Positions 15,197 through 24,900 are shown, counted from the stretch's first letter. The stretch is 64,000 nucleotides of DNA from PUPG01 sp031323845 (GCA_031323845.1 JAVIYP010000003.1:20578-84577); one strand, 5' to 3'. Notes: generated by a model not told the origin, from the letters alone. Program-made: numbers and translations.

Positions 15197-18100
15197 TCAG
15201 TATATCAGATTCTTATCAAGCAATAGCGCCAGGCTTTGCCGGTACAGCAGGGGATGGATGCTGAACATGCCGTTGTTCTGTGTGATGATGCCGCGGTCCT
15301 TCAAACGCATCATCATCATAAATGCCTGTGCCTTACCTGTATTCATGATGTGTGCAAGCTCCTCTTCATTCAGGATCTCATGCAGTACAAGCGCGTGCAG
15401 CCCGAAGATGACCTCATCGGGCAGGTTGTAGATAAAACTCAGGTCAAGCGTGTCGAGCGAGTTCATGTACACCACATTTTCCTCCACTTTACTGCTGCTG
15501 TGCAACCAGAGCTGAAGGGCAAAGGAGATGTTCGACTGTGACAGACCATGTATTTTTTCAAAAAACTTTTCTCTCAGATGTAGTTGTTGTTCTTCCTCCG
15601 GCTTTTTGAGGAAGTTTCGGAGTTGCTGATCTTCTTTTGAAGGAAGAAAATGCAGTTTGTAGCCGCTGGCATTATGCCTGAGCATGATGATCTTCCGGAC
15701 TTTCTCTGTTTCAAGGCTTTTCATTTTGATGAGCTGGGGGAAATAGCCGAACATACCGATCGCCTTGTCAAGAAAGGTGGCGGCATACAATCCGCAGCTG
15801 CACATCCAGAACACCTGTTTGCTTGTGGCACTGATGATCTCAAAAAGACGTTTCAGCAGTTGAAATCCCGCCGGCTGCCTCATGTAGAATAAATGCAGCT
15901 TGTCAACAAAAAGTACAAAAGGTGCGTTCTCCTCAACAAAAGCAAGGAACTCATCATAACCGGCAAAAGCCTGACCTCTCAAACTGTTTCCCAATAATTC
16001 AAAAAGCTGTTCTTCAGACTTCAGGCGTTTTTCAGGCAGGCATTGATAATACGAAGTGTCATCTTTCAGTGTTTCTGCAGAGAACATGTGCACAAAGGTG
16101 CTGATCCCGCTGCCTTTTTCTCCGTAAATCAGGGTTGCGGTAAATGAGCCCTCCTGCCATTTTTTGTAGGCATTGATGAGCATGTCCTTTTCTGTTTTCC
16201 TCGGAAAATAAAAAGCTGCATCGTCCAGCGGTTCATTGACAAACAGCCTCCGGTAAACAAAGGGCAGCTTTTGTATCCTGTCGTGATCACTGGCCAGAAA
16301 GTCCGACACTTCTATGGAAATGTCTTTCGAAAGCTTTTGCAGTCCCACGTAAGAACGCAGGACATTAATCATGGAGATCGACTTTTTCAGGCCCGCCCTG
16401 AAGAATACACGGCTTTTTTGCAGCGCGGTTTTTAAGACGGTTTTTATGGCAATGAGCACACGCTCCCTGTTTTTCAGGGCTTTTGTCCGCAGGATCCGGT
16501 ATCTGATTTTTTCGACATGCGAATTGTCCGTGAGTTTTAGAAGTGCATCGTAGAGTTGACTGACGGTGTCGTCCACATCCTGTTGTATGGCCTCTATAAA
16601 ATCGGTAAACCTTGCCGACAGTTCTTCATAGGTGTCAAGGGCTCTCTGTATCCCTGCTTTGGCTTCGGAAGCCAGTTCCTCCAGACCTGTGTCCTTTTGC
16701 TTCTCAGGCATGAGTAAAGCCGACTCCACATTAAACAGCACCATACGGCCGAGGTCCTGAAAACGCTCATCCAGGCTGTTCAGCTCCCCGATGCTTTTCA
16801 TCCTGCACTGGATGATTGATTTGTTAAGGCCTCCGGCAATTTCAAATTCAATCAGCCGCCGCAGCGATATCCCTTCAAGTGCCTTATCTGCATAGGCCTT
16901 TCCGGGGTCAAAATCGCGTATCAATATCCGCTTCCTCGATTGAAGCGACAGCGCCTCACAAAGCTCGTCCTTAACACCGGTGATAAGCTCGGGAAACTCC
17001 TGCGCCACCATGCTTCGGCTCACCTCAGGAATGATGATGTTGTGTAAATTTTTTCCGGCACTATACTTAAGAGTCTGAAGCTCTTTAGTCAACGTGTCGG
17101 GATCGCTCCCGTGGATGTCTTTTTGCGATGCTGTAAGAAAGCGTTTTATGCGCAGCATTGCCTGGCTTACCGCTTTTTTCTTATCCTGGAGCCTGTTTTG
17201 AAAAACAAGGTTGATCAGCGCAGCATTGCCGGTCAGGATGTAGGCCTCCTGGTTGAACTTCCAGTCGTCGGCCAGAACGAAAAGGGTGTTTAACCTGCGG
17301 TTAACAGCAGTTACGTACCTCCTGCGGATTTTTTTTCGCCGGTGTTTGCGGTAAACCTCCGGACGTAATACGGCGGGCGACTCAAGTGTGCCAGCAATTT
17401 CAACCTGTTGTTCAAACAGTTTGTCAGTTGTGCGCAGTGCTTCCTTCAGGGACGGCCTGAGCTCTCTCCGGGCGGCTTCAATCTTTTCTTTGGTGGCATG
17501 AATGGCCGGGATGAGCTCCTCCCTGAACGTGCTGGTTACCTCTGCCTTTTGCTTGTTACGGTTGATGAGGTCCATAATGAGCCTGAAAAACCGCTCATCA
17601 GCCTGCCAGAGTTCGTTGGCCAGCAGTGTCAGGGTCTTCATGGCGTCATCGGCAACAGGTGCAAAGAGTGAGAACAGCCTGTTCTCATAGTAACGAAGCG
17701 TTAAGGAGCGCGCCGGGATCTTTTGTCTCCAAACCGGCGGTTGTTTTTCCTTTTTTCCAAGTTTTGTCCTGACCCACTTTCCCAACAGGTAATATCGCCG
17801 GTGAAGCGCATAAGAGCCGCGTTTCAGCGCCTTTATAAACACCGTGGAGCGAGAATCGCCCGGCAATTTCCGAAAGCGCTCCTCTGCCTGTGCGGTAAAC
17901 CAAAAGGCTTCCATGTCGTGACAAAATGCAGCAATCTTGTCATCAAAATCTGAGAATAAAGTCTCCGGGGTGTGTTTTTCACGATGGCTCATCCAGCTTT
18001 CCAGCAAGGCCAGGATGCTTTTCCTGTGCTCCAGGTGGTCATTTATGAAACCTGTCTCCGTGCCGGGTGACCGGTAGTCTTCGAGTTTGTCAATCAGGTG

Positions 18101-18232
18101 TGTTGCTGACTCTTCGTATGCCTCAAGCAATGTTATCAGCGCTTTGAACCTATGGTCCAAAGGCTTCAGCAATGTGCCCGGAAGAAGATTATGCAGCTGC
18201 TCTTTGTGGGCTTTCAGCGTTTCCTGTATCAT
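15197..18232 (-). CDS. Large coiled-coil protein with degenerate P-loop domain
   Basis: A 1011-residue protein I do not recognise from a named family. Residues 1-660 are almost wholly helical, rich in Lys, Arg, Glu and Leu, with no membrane segment or signal peptide. A nucleotide-binding-like domain follows at about 680-850. Its Walker A reads GEKGSGIST (704-712), with Ile where the lysine of GK[ST] belongs, and its Walker B reads VLFVDKLH (773-780), with Lys after Asp instead of Glu. From 850 to 1011 there is a helical region ending in a winged-helix-like part (GIITQNNGMFSIHPLLY), as in STAND/Cdc6-type ATPases. It heads an operon with an MscS channel and rsmE. A scaffold or regulator of the channel is possible but speculative. 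Confidence 0.6.
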   Translation of the reverse strand: MIQETLKAHKEQLHNLLPGTLLKPLDHRFKALITLLEAYEESATHLIDKLEDYRSPGTETGFINDHLEHRKSILALLESWMSHREKHTPETLFSDFDDKIAAFCHDMEAFWFTAQAEERFRKLPGDSRSTVFIKALKRGSYALHRRYYLLGKWVRTKLGKKEKQPPVWRQKIPARSLTLRYYENRLFSLFAPVADDAMKTLTLLANELWQADERFFRLIMDLINRNKQKAEVTSTFREELIPAIHATKEKIEAARRELRPSLKEALRTTDKLFEQQVEIAGTLESPAVLRPEVYRKHRRKKIRRRYVTAVNRRLNTLFVLADDWKFNQEAYILTGNAALINLVFQNRLQDKKKAVSQAMLRIKRFLTASQKDIHGSDPDTLTKELQTLKYSAGKNLHNIIIPEVSRSMVAQEFPELITGVKDELCEALSLQSRKRILIRDFDPGKAYADKALEGISLRRLIEFEIAGGLNKSIIQCRMKSIGELNSLDERFQDLGRMVLFNVESALLMPEKQKDTGLEELASEAKAGIQRALDTYEELSARFTDFIEAIQQDVDDTVSQLYDALLKLTDNSHVEKIRYRILRTKALKNRERVLIAIKTVLKTALQKSRVFFRAGLKKSISMINVLRSYVGLQKLSKDISIEVSDFLASDHDRIQKLPFVYRRLFVNEPLDDAAFYFPRKTEKDMLINAYKKWQEGSFTATLIYGEKGSGISTFVHMFSAETLKDDTSYYQCLPEKRLKSEEQLFELLGNSLRGQAFAGYDEFLAFVEENAPFVLFVDKLHLFYMRQPAGFQLLKRLFEIISATSKQVFWMCSCGLYAATFLDKAIGMFGYFPQLIKMKSLETEKVRKIIMLRHNASGYKLHFLPSKEDQQLRNFLKKPEEEQQLHLREKFFEKIHGLSQSNISFALQLWLHSSSKVEENVVYMNSLDTLDLSFIYNLPDEVIFGLHALVLHEILNEEELAHIMNTGKAQAFMMMMRLKDRGIITQNNGMFSIHPLLYRQSLALLLDKNLIY

Positions 18233-18460
18233 TCGAATACGATTATTTATGGTGAAGCAAGATAAGAAAAAAAGTTCAGGTGGATCATCCCTGTTTCAAT
18301 GCTTTTTTTACCGGTCCGGAACCTGGCTTTTTCAACTCAGTACCATGTTTTCTAACCTGACCAAGACGACGCGCATTAGTTCTTCCTTGCCGTCCAGGAA
18401 TTTCTGCGACTATGCTGCATGGCATTCTGAACATGATATCAAAGCATACTCAGGCGCAGG

Positions 18461-19780
18461 TTATTTTTCGACTATGGCTTCCAGCGGATACCTGCGCTTC
18501 GACCACCACATGATGCCGCTGCCGATCAGTAAGCTGATGATGGAGATGGTGAAAGCTGTGGTAAATCCCCAGATCTCATAGAACACAACCCCGATAACCG
18601 GTGCAAAAACAGCACGGATGGCCGTAAGCCCAAGGTGTATTGATTGATACATCCCGGCTTCTTCGGGTGTGCAGAAGTAGGCTGACCCTATGCTCCAGCT
18701 GAGCGCCATGGTGGCGGCAAAAACACTGTGAAACAAAATGTAAAAGATCATGGTGTGGTAAAACGTGATGTCCCAGAACACAACATAGCTGTCAATATAC
18801 TGTGTGAGGATCAGGGTAAACAAATACAACGCCATGGCCAGGAACGACACTATGGAAAACTGCCGGGGATCAATGCGCCCGATAAGCCTGCCGAAGTAAG
18901 GCAGCATAAGGATGGCCAGCAGGTTGTAAGCATTTCGGTAAAAGGCAACACTGGAGTAGTTGAGCCCCAGACCGAACTCCCAGAACAGGATCATCACCGT
19001 AAAGGAGCTCATAAAGCCAAAACCGTAAAACATGAATCCGGCCTGAAAATGGCGGTAAGGAACGTTCCTGATCAGTATCGCCTTCATCTCATTGACCGAT
19101 TGTTTTATTCCTTCCCACACCGAATATCGTTTTTCATCAGGGATGCTTTTGTCCTGGTACGGAATGAGCGAGAGGAGAGAGATGGAAAGCATTCCCAGCA
19201 ACGCTGCCACGGGGAAGATATACACAAAAATGTAATGATTGGCATCCAGCGCCCAACCATAGGCAAAGGTCGTGATCATCAGCACCACCTTGTGTGCTGT
19301 GGTGGCTATACTATAAAGCCTGCCGAAGTTTTGGTGCGCGTAATTGTTTTTTAAGAAGAGGTTAATGCTTGGAAAAACAACCGGGTTGGCCAGGAAATAT
19401 ATCAGGAATATGGCCAGAAATATATAGTGGTAGATCGAGTCGCCACCCAGTTGTTCCGGACTGCGTGGAAACAGAAACAGCAGCAGCAGGGGCAGACGGG
19501 TAATTAGCGCCGTTCTCCGCAGCAGCCTTTTCTTGTTTTTTATCCTTTTCAGGAAGGTGTTAAAGAATACCAGCAATAAAAAAACCAGTGTGGCAAACTG
19601 AAACAGCATGCTTACCTGGTAGCTGGAACCCATCAGGCTCTTTACAAAAACAAATTCGTTGAGTGCAATCAGACCGGCCAGTATGCCTTCAATGACCGAA
19701 TAGGAAAAGTGCAGGGCAAAGGTTTTCCGCTCCCTGTTATCGAGTTGTGACAGACGAAATATATCTTTTCCCAAAGGCAT
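18461..19780 (-). CDS. Major facilitator superfamily transporter
   Basis: A membrane protein of about 440 residues with 12 hydrophobic segments arranged as two groups of six around a charged central loop (PYQDKSIPDEKRYSVW). This is the MFS plan. Substrate motifs are not recognisable and the classical loop-2 motif is weak, so the substrate is unknown. I place the start at the ATG at 19780 (MPLGKDIFRLSQLDNRERK). The upstream in-frame codons to 19879 encode a Cys-rich stretch that looks non-coding. It is divergent from the lipoprotein pair and stands alone; the 228 bases between its stop and the P-loop gene hold nothing recognised. Confidence 0.8.
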   Translation of the reverse strand: MPLGKDIFRLSQLDNRERKTFALHFSYSVIEGILAGLIALNEFVFVKSLMGSSYQVSMLFQFATLVFLLLVFFNTFLKRIKNKKRLLRRTALITRLPLLLLFLFPRSPEQLGGDSIYHYIFLAIFLIYFLANPVVFPSINLFLKNNYAHQNFGRLYSIATTAHKVVLMITTFAYGWALDANHYIFVYIFPVAALLGMLSISLLSLIPYQDKSIPDEKRYSVWEGIKQSVNEMKAILIRNVPYRHFQAGFMFYGFGFMSSFTVMILFWEFGLGLNYSSVAFYRNAYNLLAILMLPYFGRLIGRIDPRQFSIVSFLAMALYLFTLILTQYIDSYVVFWDITFYHTMIFYILFHSVFAATMALSWSIGSAYFCTPEEAGMYQSIHLGLTAIRAVFAPVIGVVFYEIWGFTTAFTISIISLLIGSGIMWWSKRRYPLEAIVEK

Positions 19781-19917
19781 CTTGCAACAACTTATGGTTG
19801 ACCCTGCAAAGTTACACGTCTGAGTCAGGATTTGATGGAATTCCGGCTCAGGGCATTCAAAAAAACACTTTTTCAGCACACAGGCGCATGATCATGGAAG
19901 TCGGAGGCCGGAAAATT

Positions 19918-19957
19918 ATTGTTGAATCGTTTATTTGTTGAATCGTTTGATCGTTGG
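19918..19957. repeat. Octamer tandem repeat ATCGTTTA
   Basis: Five octamers (ATTGTTGA, ATCGTTTA, TTTGTTGA, ATCGTTTG, ATCGTTGG) in the divergent region between the MFS and lipoprotein genes. The unit is the reverse complement of TAAACGAT at 13171-13202. Confidence 0.8.
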
Positions 19958-20075
19958 TTGGGCTGCCGGCATCCTGCGAGCTTGCTGCTTCATGCAAAAC
20001 AAAGGAAGTAATGAAGATGTTTCAGGATATTTAAAAAAAAGCGTATTTTTATGGGATTGCAAAAATGGAAAAACT

Positions 20076-21488
20076 ATGAAAAAACTATGCTTCTTATTAA
20101 TGGTCATTGCTCTCGCTTCCTGCAGCATGCCGGGTCCCGGAACGGTAACGGTCACGGGGGTTGTTGAAAACCCGACAGGCACGGAGGTAGAGGTCTTTTA
20201 CTATAAGGATTTCATTACCAACTCCATGGAAAAGCTTGTTGTGTCTCTCGATGAACACAATGCCTTCTCCGCTACCCTGCCTCTGACGCAAGCTGAATTC
20301 GTGTACGTCAGCATTCCGCGGCGCACCTTCATGCTGTATTTGAAGCCGGGTGCAAAAACGCACATGTTGTTTGATGCCTCCGACCCGGAAAACATCCCTG
20401 TTGTCAGCGGTGATTTTGAAAAGGAAAACAGCTTCTTTCTCTCTTACCGCATGCTTGTCGGACAGAAACACTCGCATTCCGATGTTTTTTCGATGATGCA
20501 GGAAGCTGAAGAAGCCCTGGAGTTTAAGGCGTATGTGCAAGGTATTTACGACGAACGAAAGCAATTTTTAACGGAACATCCCTTATATGCTGAACTTGAC
20601 CGGGATTTTGTCCGTCATTTCGAACTGGACATCCTGTATCAAAAGTATTTCTATCTGATGCAGTATGCTTCTGTGCTGGAGTTCCTGTTTGAACCCGATG
20701 TCATGCCGGAGTTAACAGATGAGTTTTTTGCTTTTCTTGATGATGAGAACCTGTTCAGCGACAAACATACCCTTTCACGGCAGTATTACAACTTCCTGAA
20801 CCATTACCTGCGTTACAAAATGGCCATGCTTGCCGATGACGACGATGACAGATCGCGCCAGGTCACCCAGTTTGATCTTGCCACAGAGCTGTTTTCCGGC
20901 AAAAGTCGTGATCTTGTGCTTGCTGATGTGGTGATTTCGGCGCTCAGTTTCGGTGATTTTGAGGAAGCGATCGGTCTTTACCGGCGCTTTTCTGACATGC
21001 GTCCGTCAGGTGATGTTGCCGCGATTGTCCTGGCAGAATATACGGCCCATCAGGCATTGGCTCCCGGCAAGCCTGCGCCGGCCTTCACGCTGACTGACAT
21101 TGACGGACAGGAAGTGTCGCTGGATGATTTTCTTGGGAAGGTTGTATATCTTGACTTCTGGGCAAGCTGGTGCGGACCTTGCCTGCAACAGATTCCGCAT
21201 GCCAAAGAGCTGAAGCAGCGTATGGCCGGCCGTGATGACCTTGTGTTTTTGTACATTTCCGTAGATACCGACCAGCAGGCCTGGCGCAACATGGTTGCCG
21301 ACCGCGACATCCAGGGCGTGCACCTCAACGTGCCCGGCTTCAGCCATGAGGTCCCGCAAAGTTACAACCTGAAAGGCGTACCAACATTTTACCTGATAGG
21401 ACGGGATGGAAAAATAGCTGATAACCGACCGCCCAGGCCAAGCCAGGAACGTATCGATGAGGTATTGATGGCCGCCCTGGAACAATAA
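20076..21488 (+). CDS. Thioredoxin-like (TlpA/ResA) lipoprotein, first copy
   Basis: A 470-residue exported lipoprotein. The signal peptide ends in ALASC, with Cys16 as the lipidation site. Residues 20-320 form a poorly conserved domain resembling the DUF4369-type N-terminal half of Bacteroidetes thiol-disulfide proteins. The C-terminal 120 residues are a TlpA/ResA thioredoxin domain: APAFTLTDIDGQEVSLDDF, then DFWASWCGPC with Cys366 and Cys369, then GVPTFYLIGRDGK. Such proteins reduce or isomerise disulfides outside the cytoplasm. I chose the ATG at 20076 because it gives the lipoprotein signal; upstream in-frame codons do not. It is followed after 14 bases by a paralogue. Confidence 0.9.
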   Translation: MKKLCFLLMVIALASCSMPGPGTVTVTGVVENPTGTEVEVFYYKDFITNSMEKLVVSLDEHNAFSATLPLTQAEFVYVSIPRRTFMLYLKPGAKTHMLFDASDPENIPVVSGDFEKENSFFLSYRMLVGQKHSHSDVFSMMQEAEEALEFKAYVQGIYDERKQFLTEHPLYAELDRDFVRHFELDILYQKYFYLMQYASVLEFLFEPDVMPELTDEFFAFLDDENLFSDKHTLSRQYYNFLNHYLRYKMAMLADDDDDRSRQVTQFDLATELFSGKSRDLVLADVVISALSFGDFEEAIGLYRRFSDMRPSGDVAAIVLAEYTAHQALAPGKPAPAFTLTDIDGQEVSLDDFLGKVVYLDFWASWCGPCLQQIPHAKELKQRMAGRDDLVFLYISVDTDQQAWRNMVADRDIQGVHLNVPGFSHEVPQSYNLKGVPTFYLIGRDGKIADNRPPRPSQERIDEVLMAALEQ

Positions 21489-21502
21489 TTTTCAAAAACC
21501 TT

Positions 21503-22924
21503 ATGAAAAAAATATTGATTTTTTTTGCGTCCGCACTCTTGCTGGTCGCCTGTCAACTGCCTACTTCTTACCACCTCGTTCAGTTCAGCGGAGCACTGGA
21601 GAACCCGCCGCCGGAGGCACCGGAACTGGATTTTTTCAGGGATTATCTGAACAACGACCGCAGCATTGTTGCGCTGGACCTTAATGCCAGGGGCGCTTTC
21701 GCCACTACCTTTGAAGTGCCCGGGCCGGTTATGGCCACGCTGACCATCGGCCGTTCCAGGCTACCGGTATATCTTGAACGGGGCTATACGCTGCATCTGA
21801 AAGGAGATGCCTCCAGCATCGATTCCAGCCTGGAGTTCACAGGCGAAGGCAGTGCCGAAAACAACTTTCTGACGGCTTACCGTCGCGAGATAGAATCTCA
21901 GATCACCGGCAGCCTTTTGCAAAATGCCGCCAGGGACCTCGACCCCTCCGGCTATAAGCTGTTTGCCGACAGCATTGCGGGGCTTAAGCTTGACTTTTTC
22001 CGCAATCACGTAGCCTATTCCTTGTCGGGTAAGGGTTTCAGGACGTTCTTTGAAACCGGTGTCCTTTATGAAAAGTATCAGATGCTGCTCAACTACCCCA
22101 CGCTTCATCAGCGGTTGCATCCCTCCGGAGAGAAACCGGTGCTTCCCGCTGATTACTATGACTTTCTGAAACAAGCACTCCAACACGACGATCAACCGCT
22201 AAGCAATCTGGTATATACGAACTTCCTGCTTTCTTACCTAGATTATAAAAAAGAAGGATATGAAGGCGGTTTTGACCGCTTGTCGCGTCATGAGGCCAAC
22301 TACCTGCTTGCGGGAAGGTATCTTTCGGGCCCTCCCAGGTATTACATACAAGCGCTCTCCGTCAGTCGTGAAATGCATTCGGGTAACCTCGGACTTGCCA
22401 TGTCGCTTTACGAGGATTACATGGAGCACAGTCCTGTGGCTGAGTACAGGCAAAGCCTGGCCGGTGCCCTGGATGTCATTACATCGCTTTGGGCCGGCAA
22501 TCCTGCCCCAGGTTTTGTGATGACCGACATCGAAGGCAACACGGTTTCCTTACATGATTTTTATGGGAAGGTGGTGTACCTGAAGTTCTGGGCAAGCTGG
22601 TGCGGCCCGTGCATGCGTCAGGTGCCACCTGCGGCTGAACTGAAGAAGCGCCTGGCGGATGAAGAAGACCTGGTCTTCCTTTATGTCTCAATTGACAGGG
22701 ATGAGGAAGCGTGGCGCAGTGCGGTCGCACGCCATGGCATAACAGGCGTGCATATGCGCACCCCCGGCAGGGAGCGCGGTGTACCGGCGCTGTATAATGT
22801 CCGCTGGATCCCCACCTTTTACCTCATCGGACGCGATGGCAATATATACGATCACCGGCCGCCTTATCCTGATAACCCCGAACTGGATGCCGTACTCAGA
22901 TCGGCACTTCATCAGGACCCTTAA
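21503..22924 (+). CDS. Thioredoxin-like (TlpA/ResA) lipoprotein, second copy
   Basis: A 473-residue paralogue of the preceding gene with the same plan. The lipoprotein signal ends in LLVAC (Cys17), a diverged 300-residue middle follows, and the C-terminal thioredoxin domain has KFWASWCGPC (Cys367 and Cys370) and WIPTFYLIGRDGN. The two proteins align through their whole length (for example LxxxYEKYQML/LYQKYFYLM and the ALENP/VVENP start), so this is an old tandem duplication. The thioredoxin domains are much closer to each other than the N-terminal domains, suggesting divergence in partner binding. Both are probably one transcript. Confidence 0.9.
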   Translation: MKKILIFFASALLLVACQLPTSYHLVQFSGALENPPPEAPELDFFRDYLNNDRSIVALDLNARGAFATTFEVPGPVMATLTIGRSRLPVYLERGYTLHLKGDASSIDSSLEFTGEGSAENNFLTAYRREIESQITGSLLQNAARDLDPSGYKLFADSIAGLKLDFFRNHVAYSLSGKGFRTFFETGVLYEKYQMLLNYPTLHQRLHPSGEKPVLPADYYDFLKQALQHDDQPLSNLVYTNFLLSYLDYKKEGYEGGFDRLSRHEANYLLAGRYLSGPPRYYIQALSVSREMHSGNLGLAMSLYEDYMEHSPVAEYRQSLAGALDVITSLWAGNPAPGFVMTDIEGNTVSLHDFYGKVVYLKFWASWCGPCMRQVPPAAELKKRLADEEDLVFLYVSIDRDEEAWRSAVARHGITGVHMRTPGRERGVPALYNVRWIPTFYLIGRDGNIYDHRPPYPDNPELDAVLRSALHQDP

Positions 22925-22942
22925 CATGCTTTCTTAAGTAGG

Positions 22943-24070
22943 TTAAGCCAGCCTGAATCCTGTTTGTGAAATTGTTTTTAAGACAACAGAGCCGCAGCTG
23001 CCTGTTCTGACGGTATACGCCTGAAACTCCCTTCGTGGCGGGTACTCGTCGCGGAACAGCTCAAACCGCTCAGGATGTGCTTTTAACAATTCGCTGTCGT
23101 GATGGATGTCATAAGTGTGCAGGAACAGCCGCCGCATGATATGTGTCGGATCCTGGGAATTCGGGTCAGCATGGATCACAGGATTTTCGGGTTCGGGTAA
23201 TGTTTCGGGAAACCACGTATCAAGGCCAAGTCCGAAAAACCGGCTTACCGCCCTAACCGCCATGGCCGTGCCCATTGCTTTTCCATCGGCGGAATAGCCT
23301 GCTATGTGCGGTGTGCCGATGGTTGCCGCCTGCAGCAACTCTATATCTATACCGGGCTCCGATTCCCAAACGTCGAGAACAGCACCACGAATTCGTTCCC
23401 GCAGCAATGCATCGGTCAATGCGCGCGTGTCAGCCACTTCGCCGCGTGCCGTGTTGATGAACCAGGCACCGCGTTTCATCCGGGAGAAAAAAGCTGCATC
23501 AGCCATGTGATGGCTTTTATCGGGACCTGTGTAATAGAGCGGCATGTGCATGCTGACCATGTCAGCCTTCGCGAGTAACGTCTCCAGGTCCACGAAACCC
23601 TGTTTCCCTTCCATCCGCTCCCGCGGCGGGTCGTTGATCAATACGCGCATCCCCAGGGCGGAGGCCAGACCGGCAACTTTTTTGCCTACATGTCCGGCAC
23701 CGATGATCCCAAGAACATAATCGCCGAAGCTTTTTTGATCATGCTCAGCAATTAACGCCAGGGCCGAGGCAACATACTGCATCACCGAGCCTGCATTACA
23801 TCCCGGCGCATTGCTCCAGCGAATGCCGGCCTTTTTGCAATATTCCGCATCAATGTGATCGTGGCCGATGGTGGCAGTGGCAATATATTTCACGCGGGTG
23901 CCGGCAAGCAATGCCTCATTACAGTGAGTCCGGGTACGGATGATCAGCGCATCGGCATCCATGATCGCCTCACGGGTAAGCTGAGCAGCAGGCAAATGCC
24001 TCACCTCTGCGAAAGGCTCAAGCACACCCCGCAAAAAAGGGATCTTACTGTCGGCAACAATCTTTGGCAT
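22943..24070 (-). CDS. pdxB: 4-phosphoerythronate dehydrogenase
   Basis: Second enzyme of the DXP-independent-of-PdxST vitamin B6 route: NAD-dependent oxidation of 4-phosphoerythronate, whose product SerC transaminates. The 375-residue protein has ATATIGHDHID, the Rossmann motif LGIIGAGHVGKKVAGLA, FINTARGEVAD and the catalytic His in GTPHIAGYSADGKAMG. That last block separates PdxB from other 2-hydroxyacid dehydrogenases. The C-terminal PdxB dimerisation region is also present. The start at 24070 (MPKIVADSKIPFLRG) is preferred; an in-frame GTG at 24085 would add five residues. Confidence 0.94.
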   Translation of the reverse strand: MPKIVADSKIPFLRGVLEPFAEVRHLPAAQLTREAIMDADALIIRTRTHCNEALLAGTRVKYIATATIGHDHIDAEYCKKAGIRWSNAPGCNAGSVMQYVASALALIAEHDQKSFGDYVLGIIGAGHVGKKVAGLASALGMRVLINDPPRERMEGKQGFVDLETLLAKADMVSMHMPLYYTGPDKSHHMADAAFFSRMKRGAWFINTARGEVADTRALTDALLRERIRGAVLDVWESEPGIDIELLQAATIGTPHIAGYSADGKAMGTAMAVRAVSRFFGLGLDTWFPETLPEPENPVIHADPNSQDPTHIMRRLFLHTYDIHHDSELLKAHPERFELFRDEYPPRREFQAYTVRTGSCGSVVLKTISQTGFRLA

Positions 24071-24135
24071 GTACGCTTTTTTCACAAAACAAGAATTTAA
24101 TCCTTAATGTTATAAGCGGTCTGTTTATAACCCTG

Positions 24136-24846
24136 TCATTCCGCCTGCATGGCAAAATACCGTTCGATTTCCTCCAGGGAGTCGTTTGGCAGTTGCAGAT
24201 CCCGGATTATCCTGCCTTTCTCCAGAAGGATGATGCGGTTACACATCCCCGTGATGTGATTCAGGTTGTGACTGGAAATAAGCATGGTTGTTTTGCGGAC
24301 CTCATTATCCTGCTGCAACATCCGCCTGATCAATATCTGCGAACTGGGGTCAAGGTAATTGAAGGGTTCATCCAGGATCAGTAATCCAGGACGCGTGATC
24401 AGGGCGGCAACAATCCCTGTTTTTTGCTTGTTTCCTGACGACAGCTGGCGGATGTATTTTCTTTGACCAACGATCTCATCGGTTAAAAAGCGCTTGTAAG
24501 GGACCAGCGCTTCTTTGATTTCAGCTTCGGAGAATCCGTAAAGACCGCCGGTAAACGTAAAATACTCTTCCGGGGTCATGAAATCAATCAGGAAGCCTTC
24601 ATCAAGATAGCTTCCGGTAAAGTCTTTCCACCGAGCGTTTCCGGCAACTGCACCCTGGTTCACGTGAATGGTGCCGGCGTCGGCCTCGATCAGGTCAAGC
24701 ATCAGCCTGAACATGGTGGTTTTCCCGGCACCGTTGTTCCCGACAATTCCGCACAGCTGTCCCGGTTCAACATGCAGGCTGTCAATGTCGAGGGCAAGCT
24801 GATGTCCGTATTTTTTCTGCAGTCCGGAGATGTTTATTTCGATCAC
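24136..24846 (-). CDS. ABC transporter ATP-binding protein
   Basis: A 236-residue ATPase subunit with Walker A GNNGAGKTT, signature LSSGNKQK, Walker B LLILDEPFNYLDP and the switch His in SSHNLNH. All catalytic residues are intact. The signature LSSGN rather than LSGGQ is common in exporters of the CcmA/NatA type. The start codon is GTG at 24846; no ATG is near. It follows the DUF5687 membrane gene by 54 bases and is almost certainly its partner, giving a two-gene exporter of unknown substrate. Confidence 0.92.
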   Translation of the reverse strand: MIEINISGLQKKYGHQLALDIDSLHVEPGQLCGIVGNNGAGKTTMFRLMLDLIEADAGTIHVNQGAVAGNARWKDFTGSYLDEGFLIDFMTPEEYFTFTGGLYGFSEAEIKEALVPYKRFLTDEIVGQRKYIRQLSSGNKQKTGIVAALITRPGLLILDEPFNYLDPSSQILIRRMLQQDNEVRKTTMLISSHNLNHITGMCNRIILLEKGRIIRDLQLPNDSLEEIERYFAMQAE

Positions 24847-24900
24847 AATGAATGGGGTTTACGGGTTAAAGATCAGGTTAAGGTTATGCATAAACGTCAG

